Source: Gammaproteobacteria bacterium
GTDB taxonomy: Bacteria; Pseudomonadota; Gammaproteobacteria; Steroidobacterales; Steroidobacteraceae
Length of the DNA stretch: 36,640 nt
Assembly: GCA_027306985.1 (NCBI GenBank)
Contig: DAHUXV010000054.1
Location: 1 to 36,640 of the forward strand
Direction of reading: 5' to 3'
Shown here piece by piece: positions 1-6,916 of the stretch. The translations under genes were made by a program, and so were the position numbers. The notes beneath the pieces were generated by a model, which was not told the DNA's origin, made no database searches, and saw only the letters and a list, made by a program, of their open reading frames with translations. Each line of letters begins with the position of its first letter. The stretch's first letter is position 1.

Positions 1-795
1 GAGAGCAGCCGCAAGAGCGCGCAGCTGCTGTTGGAGAAGTGCGAGGTCAGCTCGCCGTCGGCCGAGCGGGCCGCGGTGCGCAGGCTCATCGACGGCTCGG
101 TCGCGGGAGTGATTCTGCCGCCGCCGGTCTGCGAGTCGCACGTCATCCTCACGGAGCTCAAGAAGGCAGCCATTCCCACGGTCGCGGTGGCGACCGGAAG
201 ATTCCGGTCCGATGCCTCGTGTGTGCGCATCGACGACTTCAAGGCCGCCTACGAGATGACCCGTTATCTGCTCTCGCTCGGGCACCGGCGACTCGGATTC
301 ATCAAGGGTCACCCCAACCAGACGGCGAGCGGCGAGCGTTGGCTCGGGTTCGAGACGGCGCTGCGGGAGGCGGAATGCAAGCCGCAGCCGCCGGTCATGG
401 AGCAGGGATTCTTCAGCTACCGTTCCGGCCTCGAGGCTGCGGAGAAGCTGTTGGCGGCCAATCCGCGTCCGACCGCGATCTTTGCGAGCAACGATGACAT
501 GGCGGCGGCGGCGGTGTCCGTGGCGCATCGGCGCGGGCTCGACGTGCCGCGCGATCTGTCGGTGGTCGGGTTCGACGACACGGCGATCGCCACCACGGTG
601 TGGCCGGAGCTCACGACCATCCGTCAGCCGACCGCCACCATGGCCGAGGTGGCGCTCGACCTGCTCATCCGCGAGATCCGCAAGCGCCGCGACGGGCTGC
701 CGGCCGCGTCCGTGGATCACCTGGTGCCGCACGAGCTGATCGTGCGCGAATCGGCCGCGGCCCCGCCGCCCGAGAGCCCCGCCGCCGCGCGCTAG
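1..795 (+). CDS. LacI/GalR-family transcriptional regulator, 5' end missing
   Basis: The frame is open from the first base, so the N-terminal helix-turn-helix lies outside the window and only the ligand-binding and dimerisation domain is seen (about 264 residues). Family signs are the DGSVAGVIL segment, YLLSLGHRRLGFIKG, the SNDDMAAA segment of the periplasmic-binding-protein fold, VPRDLSVVGFDDT and the TTIRQP segment near the C-terminus. LacI regulators bind a sugar or sugar phosphate and release an operator with a central CpG. Such an operator is present at 16159-16170 in front of the GH3 gene, but 16 kb away, so a link is only a suggestion. It converges on the methyltransferase gene with 34 bases between. 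The Ala/Pro-rich tail after VRES is probably disordered. Family assignment is secure; the effector is unknown. Confidence 0.9.
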   Translation, partial: ESSRKSAQLLLEKCEVSSPSAERAAVRRLIDGSVAGVILPPPVCESHVILTELKKAAIPTVAVATGRFRSDASCVRIDDFKAAYEMTRYLLSLGHRRLGFIKGHPNQTASGERWLGFETALREAECKPQPPVMEQGFFSYRSGLEAAEKLLAANPRPTAIFASNDDMAAAAVSVAHRRGLDVPRDLSVVGFDDTAIATTVWPELTTIRQPTATMAEVALDLLIREIRKRRDGLPAASVDHLVPHELIVRESAAAPPPESPAAAR

Positions 796-829
796 ACGGG
801 GGCGCTCCGGTCACGGCCCGGAGGCGGTG

Positions 830-1459
830 TCAGGCGGCCCCGACCTCGCAGAAGAACAGATGCGCCGGCAGGACGTTGAGCGGCTCGAACTTGCGGCGGA
901 CGTAGTGAAAAACGCGCTGGAGGTCCTCCAGCACCCGCGTGGAGAACTGAAAGACGAGGAAGGCGCCGCCGGGCGCCAGGGCCGTCGAGGTGTTGCGCAG
1001 GATGCGCTCGCGTATCTCCGCCGGGATGGTGCTGAAGGGAATTCCCGAGATGATGTAGTTGGCCTTGCCGTGGCCGAAGCGCTCGAGAATCTCCTGCACC
1101 GCCTCCGCCGAGCCTTCCACGACCTTGAGCCGCTCGTCGGGCAGGGCCGAGCGCAGGTGCGTCACGAAGTCGGGATTCAACTCGATGGCGATCAGGATCG
1201 CGTCCGAGCGCATGCGCCGCAGGATCTCCGCGGTGATCACCCCGACTCCGGGTCCGTATTCCACGATGACACGCGCCTGATTCCAGTCGATCGGCTGCAG
1301 CAGCTCCTTGATGAGAAATCTCGAGCTCGGGATTATCGATCCGAGCATGCGCGGGTGGCGGAAGAAATTGCGGGCGAACAGCAGGGCGTCCCCTGCCCGT
1401 GTCCGGCTTGGTATGGGCTGGTTGTTCGACACGTTGTGCTCTGCCTGGGTGATGCTCAT
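830..1459 (-). CDS. Class I SAM-dependent methyltransferase, PmtA/KsgA-like
   Basis: A 209-residue methyltransferase with SAM motif I EYGPGVG at residues 67-73, an acidic IELNPDF strand at about 92-98 and motif IV SGIPFSTIP at 138-146. This resembles the bacterial phosphatidylethanolamine N-methyltransferase PmtA and the rRNA adenine dimethylase fold. In this family the N-terminus (here FARNFFRHPRMLGSIIPSS) is amphipathic and may contact the membrane. The frame is open further upstream to 1600, but I place the start at the ATG at 1459, because GGGAG lies 7-8 bases before it and the longer form would run into yciH. Its start is 49 bases after the yciH stop on the same strand, so they may be co-transcribed. 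Phospholipid methylation is likely but the substrate is not shown by sequence. Confidence 0.8.
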   Translation of the reverse strand: MSITQAEHNVSNNQPIPSRTRAGDALLFARNFFRHPRMLGSIIPSSRFLIKELLQPIDWNQARVIVEYGPGVGVITAEILRRMRSDAILIAIELNPDFVTHLRSALPDERLKVVEGSAEAVQEILERFGHGKANYIISGIPFSTIPAEIRERILRNTSTALAPGGAFLVFQFSTRVLEDLQRVFHYVRRKFEPLNVLPAHLFFCEVGAA

Positions 1460-1508
1460 TGCAAACTCCCACATTATGCGCAGGTTCCGCCTTTCCGTCA
1501 CCGTCACC

Positions 1509-1781
1509 TCAACCGCCCGACCGCTTGGCCTCGTAGCCCAGCCGGCGCAGCTCCGCGACCAGGCGGTCACGGTGCTCGCCCTGGATCTCGATGACTCCAT
1601 CCCGCACCGCGCCCCCGGCGCCGCAGAGCCTCTTCAGCCGGCCGGCGAGCGCCTCGAGTTCCGGGGCGGCAAGCGGCAGGCCCGAGATCACCGAGACGCC
1701 CTTGCCGCTGCGGCCGGCGACCTCTCGGCCGACCCGCACGCGCATGGGCGTAGCGGACCGGGGGCTCTCATGGGCGGTCAT
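1509..1781 (-). CDS. yciH: SUI1/eIF1-family translation factor, YciH-like
   Basis: A 90-residue protein matching the bacterial SUI1 domain: basic N-terminus, GKGVSVISGLPL, then LCGAGGAVRDGVIEIQGEHRDRLVAELRRLGY, the usual pattern of YciH/eIF1 homologues. E. coli YciH is about 108 residues and affects fidelity of start-site selection at initiation; its physiological role is not settled. The gene is divergent from the broken Ku gene (70 bases between starts). On the minus strand a TAAAGT hexamer at 1793-1788 ends 6 bases before the ATG and no Shine-Dalgarno is visible, so the mRNA could be leaderless. The methyltransferase follows downstream. Confidence 0.88.
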   Translation of the reverse strand: MTAHESPRSATPMRVRVGREVAGRSGKGVSVISGLPLAAPELEALAGRLKRLCGAGGAVRDGVIEIQGEHRDRLVAELRRLGYEAKRSGG

Positions 1782-1851
1782 GGGCGTACTTTAAACCTTA
1801 TGCCTGGCCGTGGAGCAGATCTTGCTCGGCACAGGATGAGGAATTCCCATC

Positions 1852-2242
1852 ATGGCTGCGCGATCCATAGCCTCCCTGACCATCGCCTTCGGCCTGGTGG
1901 CGATCCCGGTGAAGCTCTACTCGGCGACCGTGGGCTCGGAGCGGCTGCGCTTCCACCTGCTGCATGCCAAGGACGGATCGCGCCTCAGGCAGCAATATGT
2001 TTGTCTGGAGGAGGAGCAGGTGGTCGGGCGGGAGGAGATCGTCAAAGGCTATGAGTTCGCGAAGGATCGGTACGTGATGTTCACGCCGCAGGAGTTGCAG
2101 GTGTTGGAGGAGGCCGGCAGCCATGGCGTCGAGATCGCGCAGTTCGTGCCGCTCGCCGCCGTCGATCCGGTGTATTTCGCGCGGACGTACTATCTCGCGC
2201 GAGCGGCTGAGCCGCGCCCGCCGCAAGGCCGCGCAGTCCTGA
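1852..2242 (+). pseudogene. ku: Non-homologous end-joining protein Ku, truncated by an apparent internal deletion
   Basis: The first ~115 codons are a good Ku N-terminus: MAARSI, ITAFGLV-like segment IAFGLVAIPVKLYSAT, LRQQYVCLEEEQVV, IVKGYEFAKDRYV and DPVYFARTYYLA. Bacterial Ku is about 260-300 residues, forms a homodimeric ring on DNA ends and recruits LigD. After TYYLA (about base 2200) the homology stops. The original frame continues to 2481 as low-complexity sequence through the next gene. In the +2 frame, bases 2201-2242 encode a short basic tail (ERLSRARRKAAQS, then TGA) like a Ku C-terminus, which suggests that the core and C-terminal region were deleted with a frame change. No ligD is nearby. 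GAGGAA before the ATG gives a good ribosome site. It is unlikely to make working Ku. The tail assignment is tentative because basic tails are low in information. Confidence 0.75.
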
Positions 2243-2339
2243 CGCCGCGGGCGGCCGACACCCGGGAGGGCTTTCGGCATAGCGATTGCGTCGGGTGTTG
2301 CCTGGCAATCCTCAGCGCAACATCCGTCGAAGGTGCTCC

Positions 2340-2999
2340 ATGCCTGCTGCACGCCTGCTCACTGTTCTCGCGGCCTCGAGCCTCGCCGGCATCGCCTACG
2401 CGCAGACTCAGCCTGCGCCCTCCCGCCAGCCGGGCGCGCCGCCGGGCTACAACACGTCCAACCCGCATCAGCGCCGGATGAAGAGCGCTCCCGGGAACGA
2501 GGCGGCCTCCCCGAGCAGCAGGCCGGCGCCGGGATCGGGACTCAACAGCTCGCAGACGGGCAGCATGGCGGGCCCGCACGGCAGGACGGCTCCGGGGTCG
2601 GGACTCAACACCCCGGCGAGCTCACAGCGCAATCACTCCGAGAGCCTGAAGCTGGCCGAGGCCGGCCCGGGGGGCGGCGCACGCTCGTGGGCGAGCCTGC
2701 CCGTCGAGAGCTCCTCCGGGCAGTCTCTCGGATCGGTCTCGAAGGTGGTCCCGGGCCTCAATGGCCGCCGCAGCGCCGGCTACGTCCTGGTGTCCGGCGC
2801 TCATGGCCGCAGCGTGCCGGTGCCCTATCCGACCGCCCATGCCATGGTGCGCGGCGGCAAGCTCGTTCTCGACCGATCCCGCTTCGAGCACGCGCCCACG
2901 GTGACCCGGGAGGACCTGCGGAACCGCGCCGATCATGCCTGGCGGATCAGGGCGGACCGGTACTGGATGCACGAGGGCCGCCACGATATGCGCAGGTAG
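2340..2999 (+). CDS. Exported PRC-barrel domain protein
   Basis: A 219-residue protein. Residues 1-22 are a signal peptide (MPAARLLTVLAASSLAGIAYAQ, cleavage likely after AYA). Residues ~23-110 are Pro/Ser/Gly-rich with two near-identical PGSGLN units (RPAPGSGLNSSQ and RTAPGSGLNTPA), probably a flexible linker. The C-terminal part from about WASLPVESSSGQSLGSVSKVV to the end looks like a PRC-barrel: a GxxLGxVxxVV strand, a GYVLVSG strand, then VPVPY and a LVLD strand. The ATG at 2340 is preferred over an upstream GTG/ATG because AAGG lies 6-7 bases before it and it begins the signal peptide. A strong hairpin follows the stop at 3009-3040. Periplasmic stress or envelope roles have been suggested for such proteins; none can be assigned here. 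Confidence 0.7.
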   Translation: MPAARLLTVLAASSLAGIAYAQTQPAPSRQPGAPPGYNTSNPHQRRMKSAPGNEAASPSSRPAPGSGLNSSQTGSMAGPHGRTAPGSGLNTPASSQRNHSESLKLAEAGPGGGARSWASLPVESSSGQSLGSVSKVVPGLNGRRSAGYVLVSGAHGRSVPVPYPTAHAMVRGGKLVLDRSRFEHAPTVTREDLRNRADHAWRIRADRYWMHEGRHDMRR

Positions 3000-3008
3000 C
3001 CTGGTGCT

Positions 3009-3040
3009 CCCCGGGGGGCGCTTTCCGGCGCCCCCCGGGG
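3009..3040 (+). terminator. Strong GC-rich hairpin after the PRC-barrel gene
   Basis: A perfect 13-bp stem (CCCCGGGGGGCGC paired with GCGCCCCCCGGGG) with a 6-base loop begins 10 bases after the stop codon at 2999. There is no run of T after it, so it may act as a non-canonical intrinsic terminator or as an mRNA 3'-end stabiliser, insulating the bkd operon that starts at 3166. Confidence 0.6.
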
Positions 3041-3165
3041 CCACTTGGCGATTTCGTTGCGCCATCCCGCCGAATTGCGAACCGATTGGAACGCGCATTG
3101 CGCCTTCGGAGCGGTAAAATTCGCGCCGCGCCAGACCCTGGCGGTGCTGAAAAGGCTCGTTCCCG

Positions 3166-4473
3166 ATGGCCCAACGGTCTCGTTTGCACCTCCCCCACCC
3201 CCCTGCCCGCCCGGGTGAGAAGCCGGATTTCAGCTATGTGACCCTCTCACCGGCGGGCGCAGTACCCCGGCCGGAGGCCAAGGCGCCGGCCCGCACGGTC
3301 GAGAATCTCGGCCGGGAGCTGGTGCGCGTGCTCGATGACGACGGGCGCGCCGTCGGTCCCTGGAACCCGCACCTCGAGCCCGAGGAGCTGCAGGTGGCGC
3401 TGCGCCACATGCTGCTCACGCGCCTGTTCGACGACCGCATGCAGCGTATGCAGCGGCAGGGGCGGATCTCCTTCTACATGAAATCGACCGGCGAGGAAGC
3501 CGTGTCGGTCGCCCAGGCCATGGCGCTGCAGCCGGGCGACATGCTCTTTCCCTCGTATCGCAACCAGGGACTGTTCATCGTTCGCGGGCGCAGCCTGGTC
3601 GACCTCATGTGCCAGTGCCTGTCGAACACCCGGGACATGTGCCGCGGGCGCCAGATGCCCATCATGTATCACTGGGGCGCGGGCAATATCTTCTCGATCT
3701 CCGGCAACCTGGCCACGCAGTTTCCGCAGGCCGCGGGCTGGGCAAGGGCCGCCGCCATCAAGGGCGAGGACCACATCGCCGCGGCCTGGATCGGCGAGGG
3801 CGCGAGCGCGGAGGCCGACTTCCACCACGGCATGACGTTCGCGGCCGTGTACCAGGCGCCGGTGATCCTCAACATCGTCAACAACCAGTGGGCGATCTCG
3901 ACCTTCCAGGGCTTCGCCGGCGGCGAGCGGCGCAATTTCGCGGAGTACGGACCGGGGTACGGCATTCCCGGGGTGCGGGTCGACGGCAACGATTTTCTCG
4001 CGGTCTACGGCGTCACCCGCTGGGCGGCGGAGCGCGCGCGCCAGAGCGGCGGTCCGACGCTGATCGAGCACGTCACCTACCGGGCGGGCGCGCATTCGAC
4101 CAGCGACGATCCCTCGCGCTACCGGCCGAAGGAGGAGTGGGCGGCGTGGCCGCTCGGCGACCCCATCGCCCGCCTGAAGCAACATCTGATCGCCCTCGGC
4201 GAGTGGTCGGAGGAGCGCCACGCGGCGCTCGAGAAGCAGCTCGAGGCCCATGTGATCGCCTGTTGGAAGGAGGCCGCGGGCTTCGGCACCCTGACGGAGG
4301 GACCGAGGCTCGATCCCGCCACCATGTTCGAGGACGTGTTCCACGAGATGCCGCAGCACCTCGCCCGCCAGCGCGAGGAGCTGCGGCGCCTGGCGCCCGC
4401 GCAGCCGGCCAAGGGGTCCGCGGACGAGAGCAGCCTCGACACCCGGCCCGCCGCGGTCGCGAAGGAGGGCTGA
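3166..4473 (+). CDS. bkdA1: Branched-chain 2-oxoacid dehydrogenase E1 component, alpha subunit
   Basis: A 435-residue E1 alpha subunit of the thiamine-diphosphate-dependent 2-oxoacid decarboxylase, which with E1 beta, E2 and E3 converts the 2-oxoacids of Val, Leu and Ile to branched acyl-CoAs. The TPP motif is seen as GEGASAEAD at residues 210-218 and ends in VNN (Asn239-Asn240); the GEG form is normal in this branch. The phosphorylation-loop-like segment AHSTSDDPSRYR is typical of branched-chain rather than pyruvate E1 alpha. The N-terminal ~45 residues extend beyond the catalytic domain, as in Pseudomonas BkdA1 (about 410 residues). AAAAGG precedes the ATG by about 10 bases. A TAAAAT hexamer at 3116-3121 could be a -10 element. 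It is the first gene of the bkd operon, 3 bases before bkdA2. Confidence 0.93.
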   Translation: MAQRSRLHLPHPPARPGEKPDFSYVTLSPAGAVPRPEAKAPARTVENLGRELVRVLDDDGRAVGPWNPHLEPEELQVALRHMLLTRLFDDRMQRMQRQGRISFYMKSTGEEAVSVAQAMALQPGDMLFPSYRNQGLFIVRGRSLVDLMCQCLSNTRDMCRGRQMPIMYHWGAGNIFSISGNLATQFPQAAGWARAAAIKGEDHIAAAWIGEGASAEADFHHGMTFAAVYQAPVILNIVNNQWAISTFQGFAGGERRNFAEYGPGYGIPGVRVDGNDFLAVYGVTRWAAERARQSGGPTLIEHVTYRAGAHSTSDDPSRYRPKEEWAAWPLGDPIARLKQHLIALGEWSEERHAALEKQLEAHVIACWKEAAGFGTLTEGPRLDPATMFEDVFHEMPQHLARQREELRRLAPAQPAKGSADESSLDTRPAAVAKEG

Positions 4474-4476
4474 GCC

Positions 4477-5493
4477 ATGGCGAACATGAACATGGTGCAG
4501 GCGCTCAACTCCGCCATGGACATCATGCTGGAGCGCGACCCGCGGGTGGTGGTGCTCGGTGAGGATGTCGGCTATTTCGGCGGCGTCTTCCGCTGCACGG
4601 ACGGCCTGCAGCGCAAACACGGCGAGCACCGGGTGCTGGACACCCCGATCGCCGAGGGCGGCATCGTCGCGGCGGCCATCGGCATGGGCGTGAACGGCCT
4701 GAAGCCGGTGGCGGAGATCCAGTTCGCCGACTACATCTACCCGGCCTTCGATCAGATCGTGAGCGAGCTCGCGCGGCTGCGGTATCGCACCGCGGGGGAG
4801 TTCTCGGCGCCGGTGACCATCCGCACTCCGTGCGGCGGCGGCATCCGCGGCGGGCAAACGCACTCGCAGAGCCCGGAAGGCGTCTTCACGCACGTCTGCG
4901 GGATCAAAGTGGTGATGCCCTCCAACCCTTACGATGCCAAGGGACTCCTCATCAGCTCCATCGAGGACGAGGATCCGGTCGTGTTCTTCGAGCCCAAGCG
5001 GCTCTACAACGGCCCGTTCGACGGCGATCCGCACAAGCCGGCGGTGCCCTGGAGCACGCATCCCAAGGGGGCGGTGCCCGAGGGCTACTACAAGGTCTCG
5101 CTGTCGAAGGCCGAGGTCGTCCGCCCCGGGAAGGATGTGACCGTGCTCGCCTACGGCACCATGGTGCACGTCGCCGAGGCGGCCGTCAGGCTGGCCCAGG
5201 TCGATGCGGAGATCATCGACGTGCGCGCGCTCGCGCCGCTCGATACCGACACGCTCTGCTCGTCGGTCTGCAAGACCGGCCGTTGTGTCATCGTCCACGA
5301 GGCGACGCGCTACAGCGGCTTCGGCGCGGAGCTCGCGGCGACCGTGCAGGAGGAGTGCTTCTGGCACCTGGAGGCGCCGATCGCGCGCGTCACCGGCTGG
5401 GACACGCCGTATCCCCACGCGTTCGAGTGGGAGTATTTCCCCGGGCCGGGGCGCATCGCCGCGGCGCTCACTCGCGTGATGGAGGACCGATGA
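4477..5493 (+). CDS. bkdA2: Branched-chain 2-oxoacid dehydrogenase E1 component, beta subunit
   Basis: A 338-residue E1 beta subunit. Visible family segments are MNMVQALNSAMD at the start, VVVLGEDVGYFGGVFRCT, RVLDTPIAEGGIVAAAIGM, AEIQFADYIYPAFDQI, RTPCGGGIRGG, HSQSPEG and the C-terminal transketolase domain with VRALAPLDTDT and VHEATRYSGFGAE. With the alpha subunit it builds the alpha2beta2 decarboxylase and transfers the acyl group to the E2 lipoyl arm. It starts 3 bases after the bkdA1 stop, and its TGA overlaps the next ATG (ATGA at 5490-5493), so bkdA1, bkdA2 and the E2 gene are translationally coupled. The length matches the usual 325-340. Confidence 0.95.
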   Translation: MANMNMVQALNSAMDIMLERDPRVVVLGEDVGYFGGVFRCTDGLQRKHGEHRVLDTPIAEGGIVAAAIGMGVNGLKPVAEIQFADYIYPAFDQIVSELARLRYRTAGEFSAPVTIRTPCGGGIRGGQTHSQSPEGVFTHVCGIKVVMPSNPYDAKGLLISSIEDEDPVVFFEPKRLYNGPFDGDPHKPAVPWSTHPKGAVPEGYYKVSLSKAEVVRPGKDVTVLAYGTMVHVAEAAVRLAQVDAEIIDVRALAPLDTDTLCSSVCKTGRCVIVHEATRYSGFGAELAATVQEECFWHLEAPIARVTGWDTPYPHAFEWEYFPGPGRIAAALTRVMEDR

Positions 5494-6794
5494 GCCGGTA
5501 CGTCTTCAAGCTGCCGGACCTCGGTGAGGGAACCGTCGAGGCGGAGATCGTCACCTGGCACGTGAAGCCGGGCGAGGAGGTGTCGGAGGACGACGTGCTG
5601 GTGGAGGTCATGACGGAGAAGGCGGCGGTGGAGGTACCGGCGCCGGTCAGCGGCAGGATCGTCGCGACCACGGGACAGCCCGGCGACAGGGTGGCGGTGG
5701 GCGCGGAGCTCGTCGTGCTGGAGACGGCATCGAGCGCCGCGGCCGCAGGCACAGGCGCCGAGCCGGCGCCGACCCGGATCAACGGAGCGAGCGGCAACGG
5801 TCATTCGCTTCCGGCCGCGCCCCCGCCCCGCAGCGAGAGCTCCGAGGGCGATGGCGCGCATGCGTTGGCCGAGGCGGATCCGCAGCGCCGGGTGCTGACC
5901 TCGCCGGCGATCCGCCGCAAGGCGAAGCAGGCGGGCATCGATCTGCGGCAGGTTGCCGGGTCGGGGCCGCAGGGGCGCATCGTGCGCCAGGACTTCGAGG
6001 CTTATGCGGCGGCGCGATCCGCGGGCCGCTCTGCCTCGCCGGCCGCGGTGACCCGCTTGCCCACGGCGCGTCCCGCTCCCGCGCAGCGCCCCTCCGGCGG
6101 CACGGAAGAGATCAAGGTCATCGGCATCAGACGCCTGATCGCTCAGCGGATGAGCGATGCCAAGCGCAACATTCCGCACTTTTCCTATGTCGAGGAGGTG
6201 GACCTGACGGAGCTGGAGTCGCTGCGGCGACATCTCAACACGAAGCTCGAGCCAGGCGCCCCGGCGCTCACTTATCTGCCGTTCCTGGCGCTCGCGCTGG
6301 TGCGGGTGCTGGAGGACTTCCCGCAGTGCAACGCGCATTATGACGCGGAGCGGGGTGTCATCGTCCGCTATAGCGCCGTGCACCTCGGCATTGCGACGCA
6401 GACTCCGGACGGCCTCAAGGTGCCGGTGGTGCGCGACGTGCAGTTGCGTTCGTTGTGGGACGTCGCGGCCGAGATGCGCCGCGTGACGGATGCGGCGCGC
6501 GCCAACAAGGCGACGCGCGAGGAGCTGGCCGGCTCGACCCTCACCCTGACCAGTCTGGGCAAGCTCGGCGGCATCGCCAGCACACCCATCATCAACGCGC
6601 CCGAGGTGTCCATCATCGGGATCAATCGCGCCGTCGAGCGGCCCGTCGTCGTGGGCGGCGCCATCGCGGTGCGGCGCATGATGAATCTGTCCTCGTCCTT
6701 CGATCACCGATTCGTCGATGGCTACGATGCGGCTGCGATGATCCAGGCGCTGAAGGAGCGGATCGAGCACCCGGCGACCATCTTCGTCGCCTGA
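5490..6794 (+). CDS. bkdB: Branched-chain 2-oxoacid dehydrogenase E2, dihydrolipoyl transacylase
   Basis: A 434-residue E2 core protein. An N-terminal lipoyl domain (residues 3-77) carries the lipoyl lysine Lys44 in VMTEKAAVEV. An Ala/Pro-rich linker holds residues ~78-134. The peripheral-subunit-binding domain is at ~135-172 (LTSPAIRRKAKQAGIDL...GSGPQGRIVRQDF). The catalytic domain ends in SSSFDHRFVDG with His406 and Asp410 as the acyltransferase pair. It moves branched acyl groups from E1 to CoA. The overlap with bkdA2 fixes the start. The lpd gene for E3 is not in the window, so E3 must come from elsewhere, perhaps shared with other 2-oxoacid complexes. It converges on the ScfR-type regulator, with an inverted repeat between. 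Confidence 0.94.
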   Translation: MSRYVFKLPDLGEGTVEAEIVTWHVKPGEEVSEDDVLVEVMTEKAAVEVPAPVSGRIVATTGQPGDRVAVGAELVVLETASSAAAAGTGAEPAPTRINGASGNGHSLPAAPPPRSESSEGDGAHALAEADPQRRVLTSPAIRRKAKQAGIDLRQVAGSGPQGRIVRQDFEAYAAARSAGRSASPAAVTRLPTARPAPAQRPSGGTEEIKVIGIRRLIAQRMSDAKRNIPHFSYVEEVDLTELESLRRHLNTKLEPGAPALTYLPFLALALVRVLEDFPQCNAHYDAERGVIVRYSAVHLGIATQTPDGLKVPVVRDVQLRSLWDVAAEMRRVTDAARANKATREELAGSTLTLTSLGKLGGIASTPIINAPEVSIIGINRAVERPVVVGGAIAVRRMMNLSSSFDHRFVDGYDAAAMIQALKERIEHPATIFVA

Positions 6795-6833
6795 TTCGGG
6801 CCGCCCGGCGGCCGGCTGCCGCTCGCGGGCAGG

Positions 6834-6860
6834 CGATCGCCGGCGCGCCGGCTGCGATCG
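6834..6860. terminator. Inverted repeat between convergent bkdB and regulator genes
   Basis: CGATCGC (6834-6840) and GCGATCG (6854-6860) are perfect 7-bp arms around a segment that itself contains the palindrome CGGCGCGCCG. It lies in the 122-base gap between two convergent genes and could serve both as a terminator. There is no T run, so this is structural inference only. Confidence 0.4.
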
Positions 6861-6916
6861 GACGCCGTGGCGGCACGGCGCCGGCGATGCGCCCGTCGAA
6901 TGCAGCGCCGGCTCGA

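Noticed and set aside
830-1600. Longer 256-residue form of the methyltransferase
   Set aside because: The extra N-terminus overlaps yciH and has no family homology, while GGGAG marks the ATG at 1459.
1308-2054. Plus-strand 248-codon frame over the methyltransferase, yciH and Ku start
   Set aside because: It is antisense to two supported genes and overlaps the Ku start in another frame; no homology.
2243-2481. Continuation of the Ku frame to 2481 as a functional C-terminal extension
   Set aside because: Text is Arg/Ser/Pro/Cys-rich and runs into the signal peptide of the next gene in another frame; no Ku motif is left.
3247-5418. A 723-codon open frame on the minus strand across bkdA1-bkdA2
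   Set aside because: It is antisense to two secure genes, has Arg/Asp/Val/His-rich shadow composition and matches no family. Long antisense frames are normal in GC-rich DNA.
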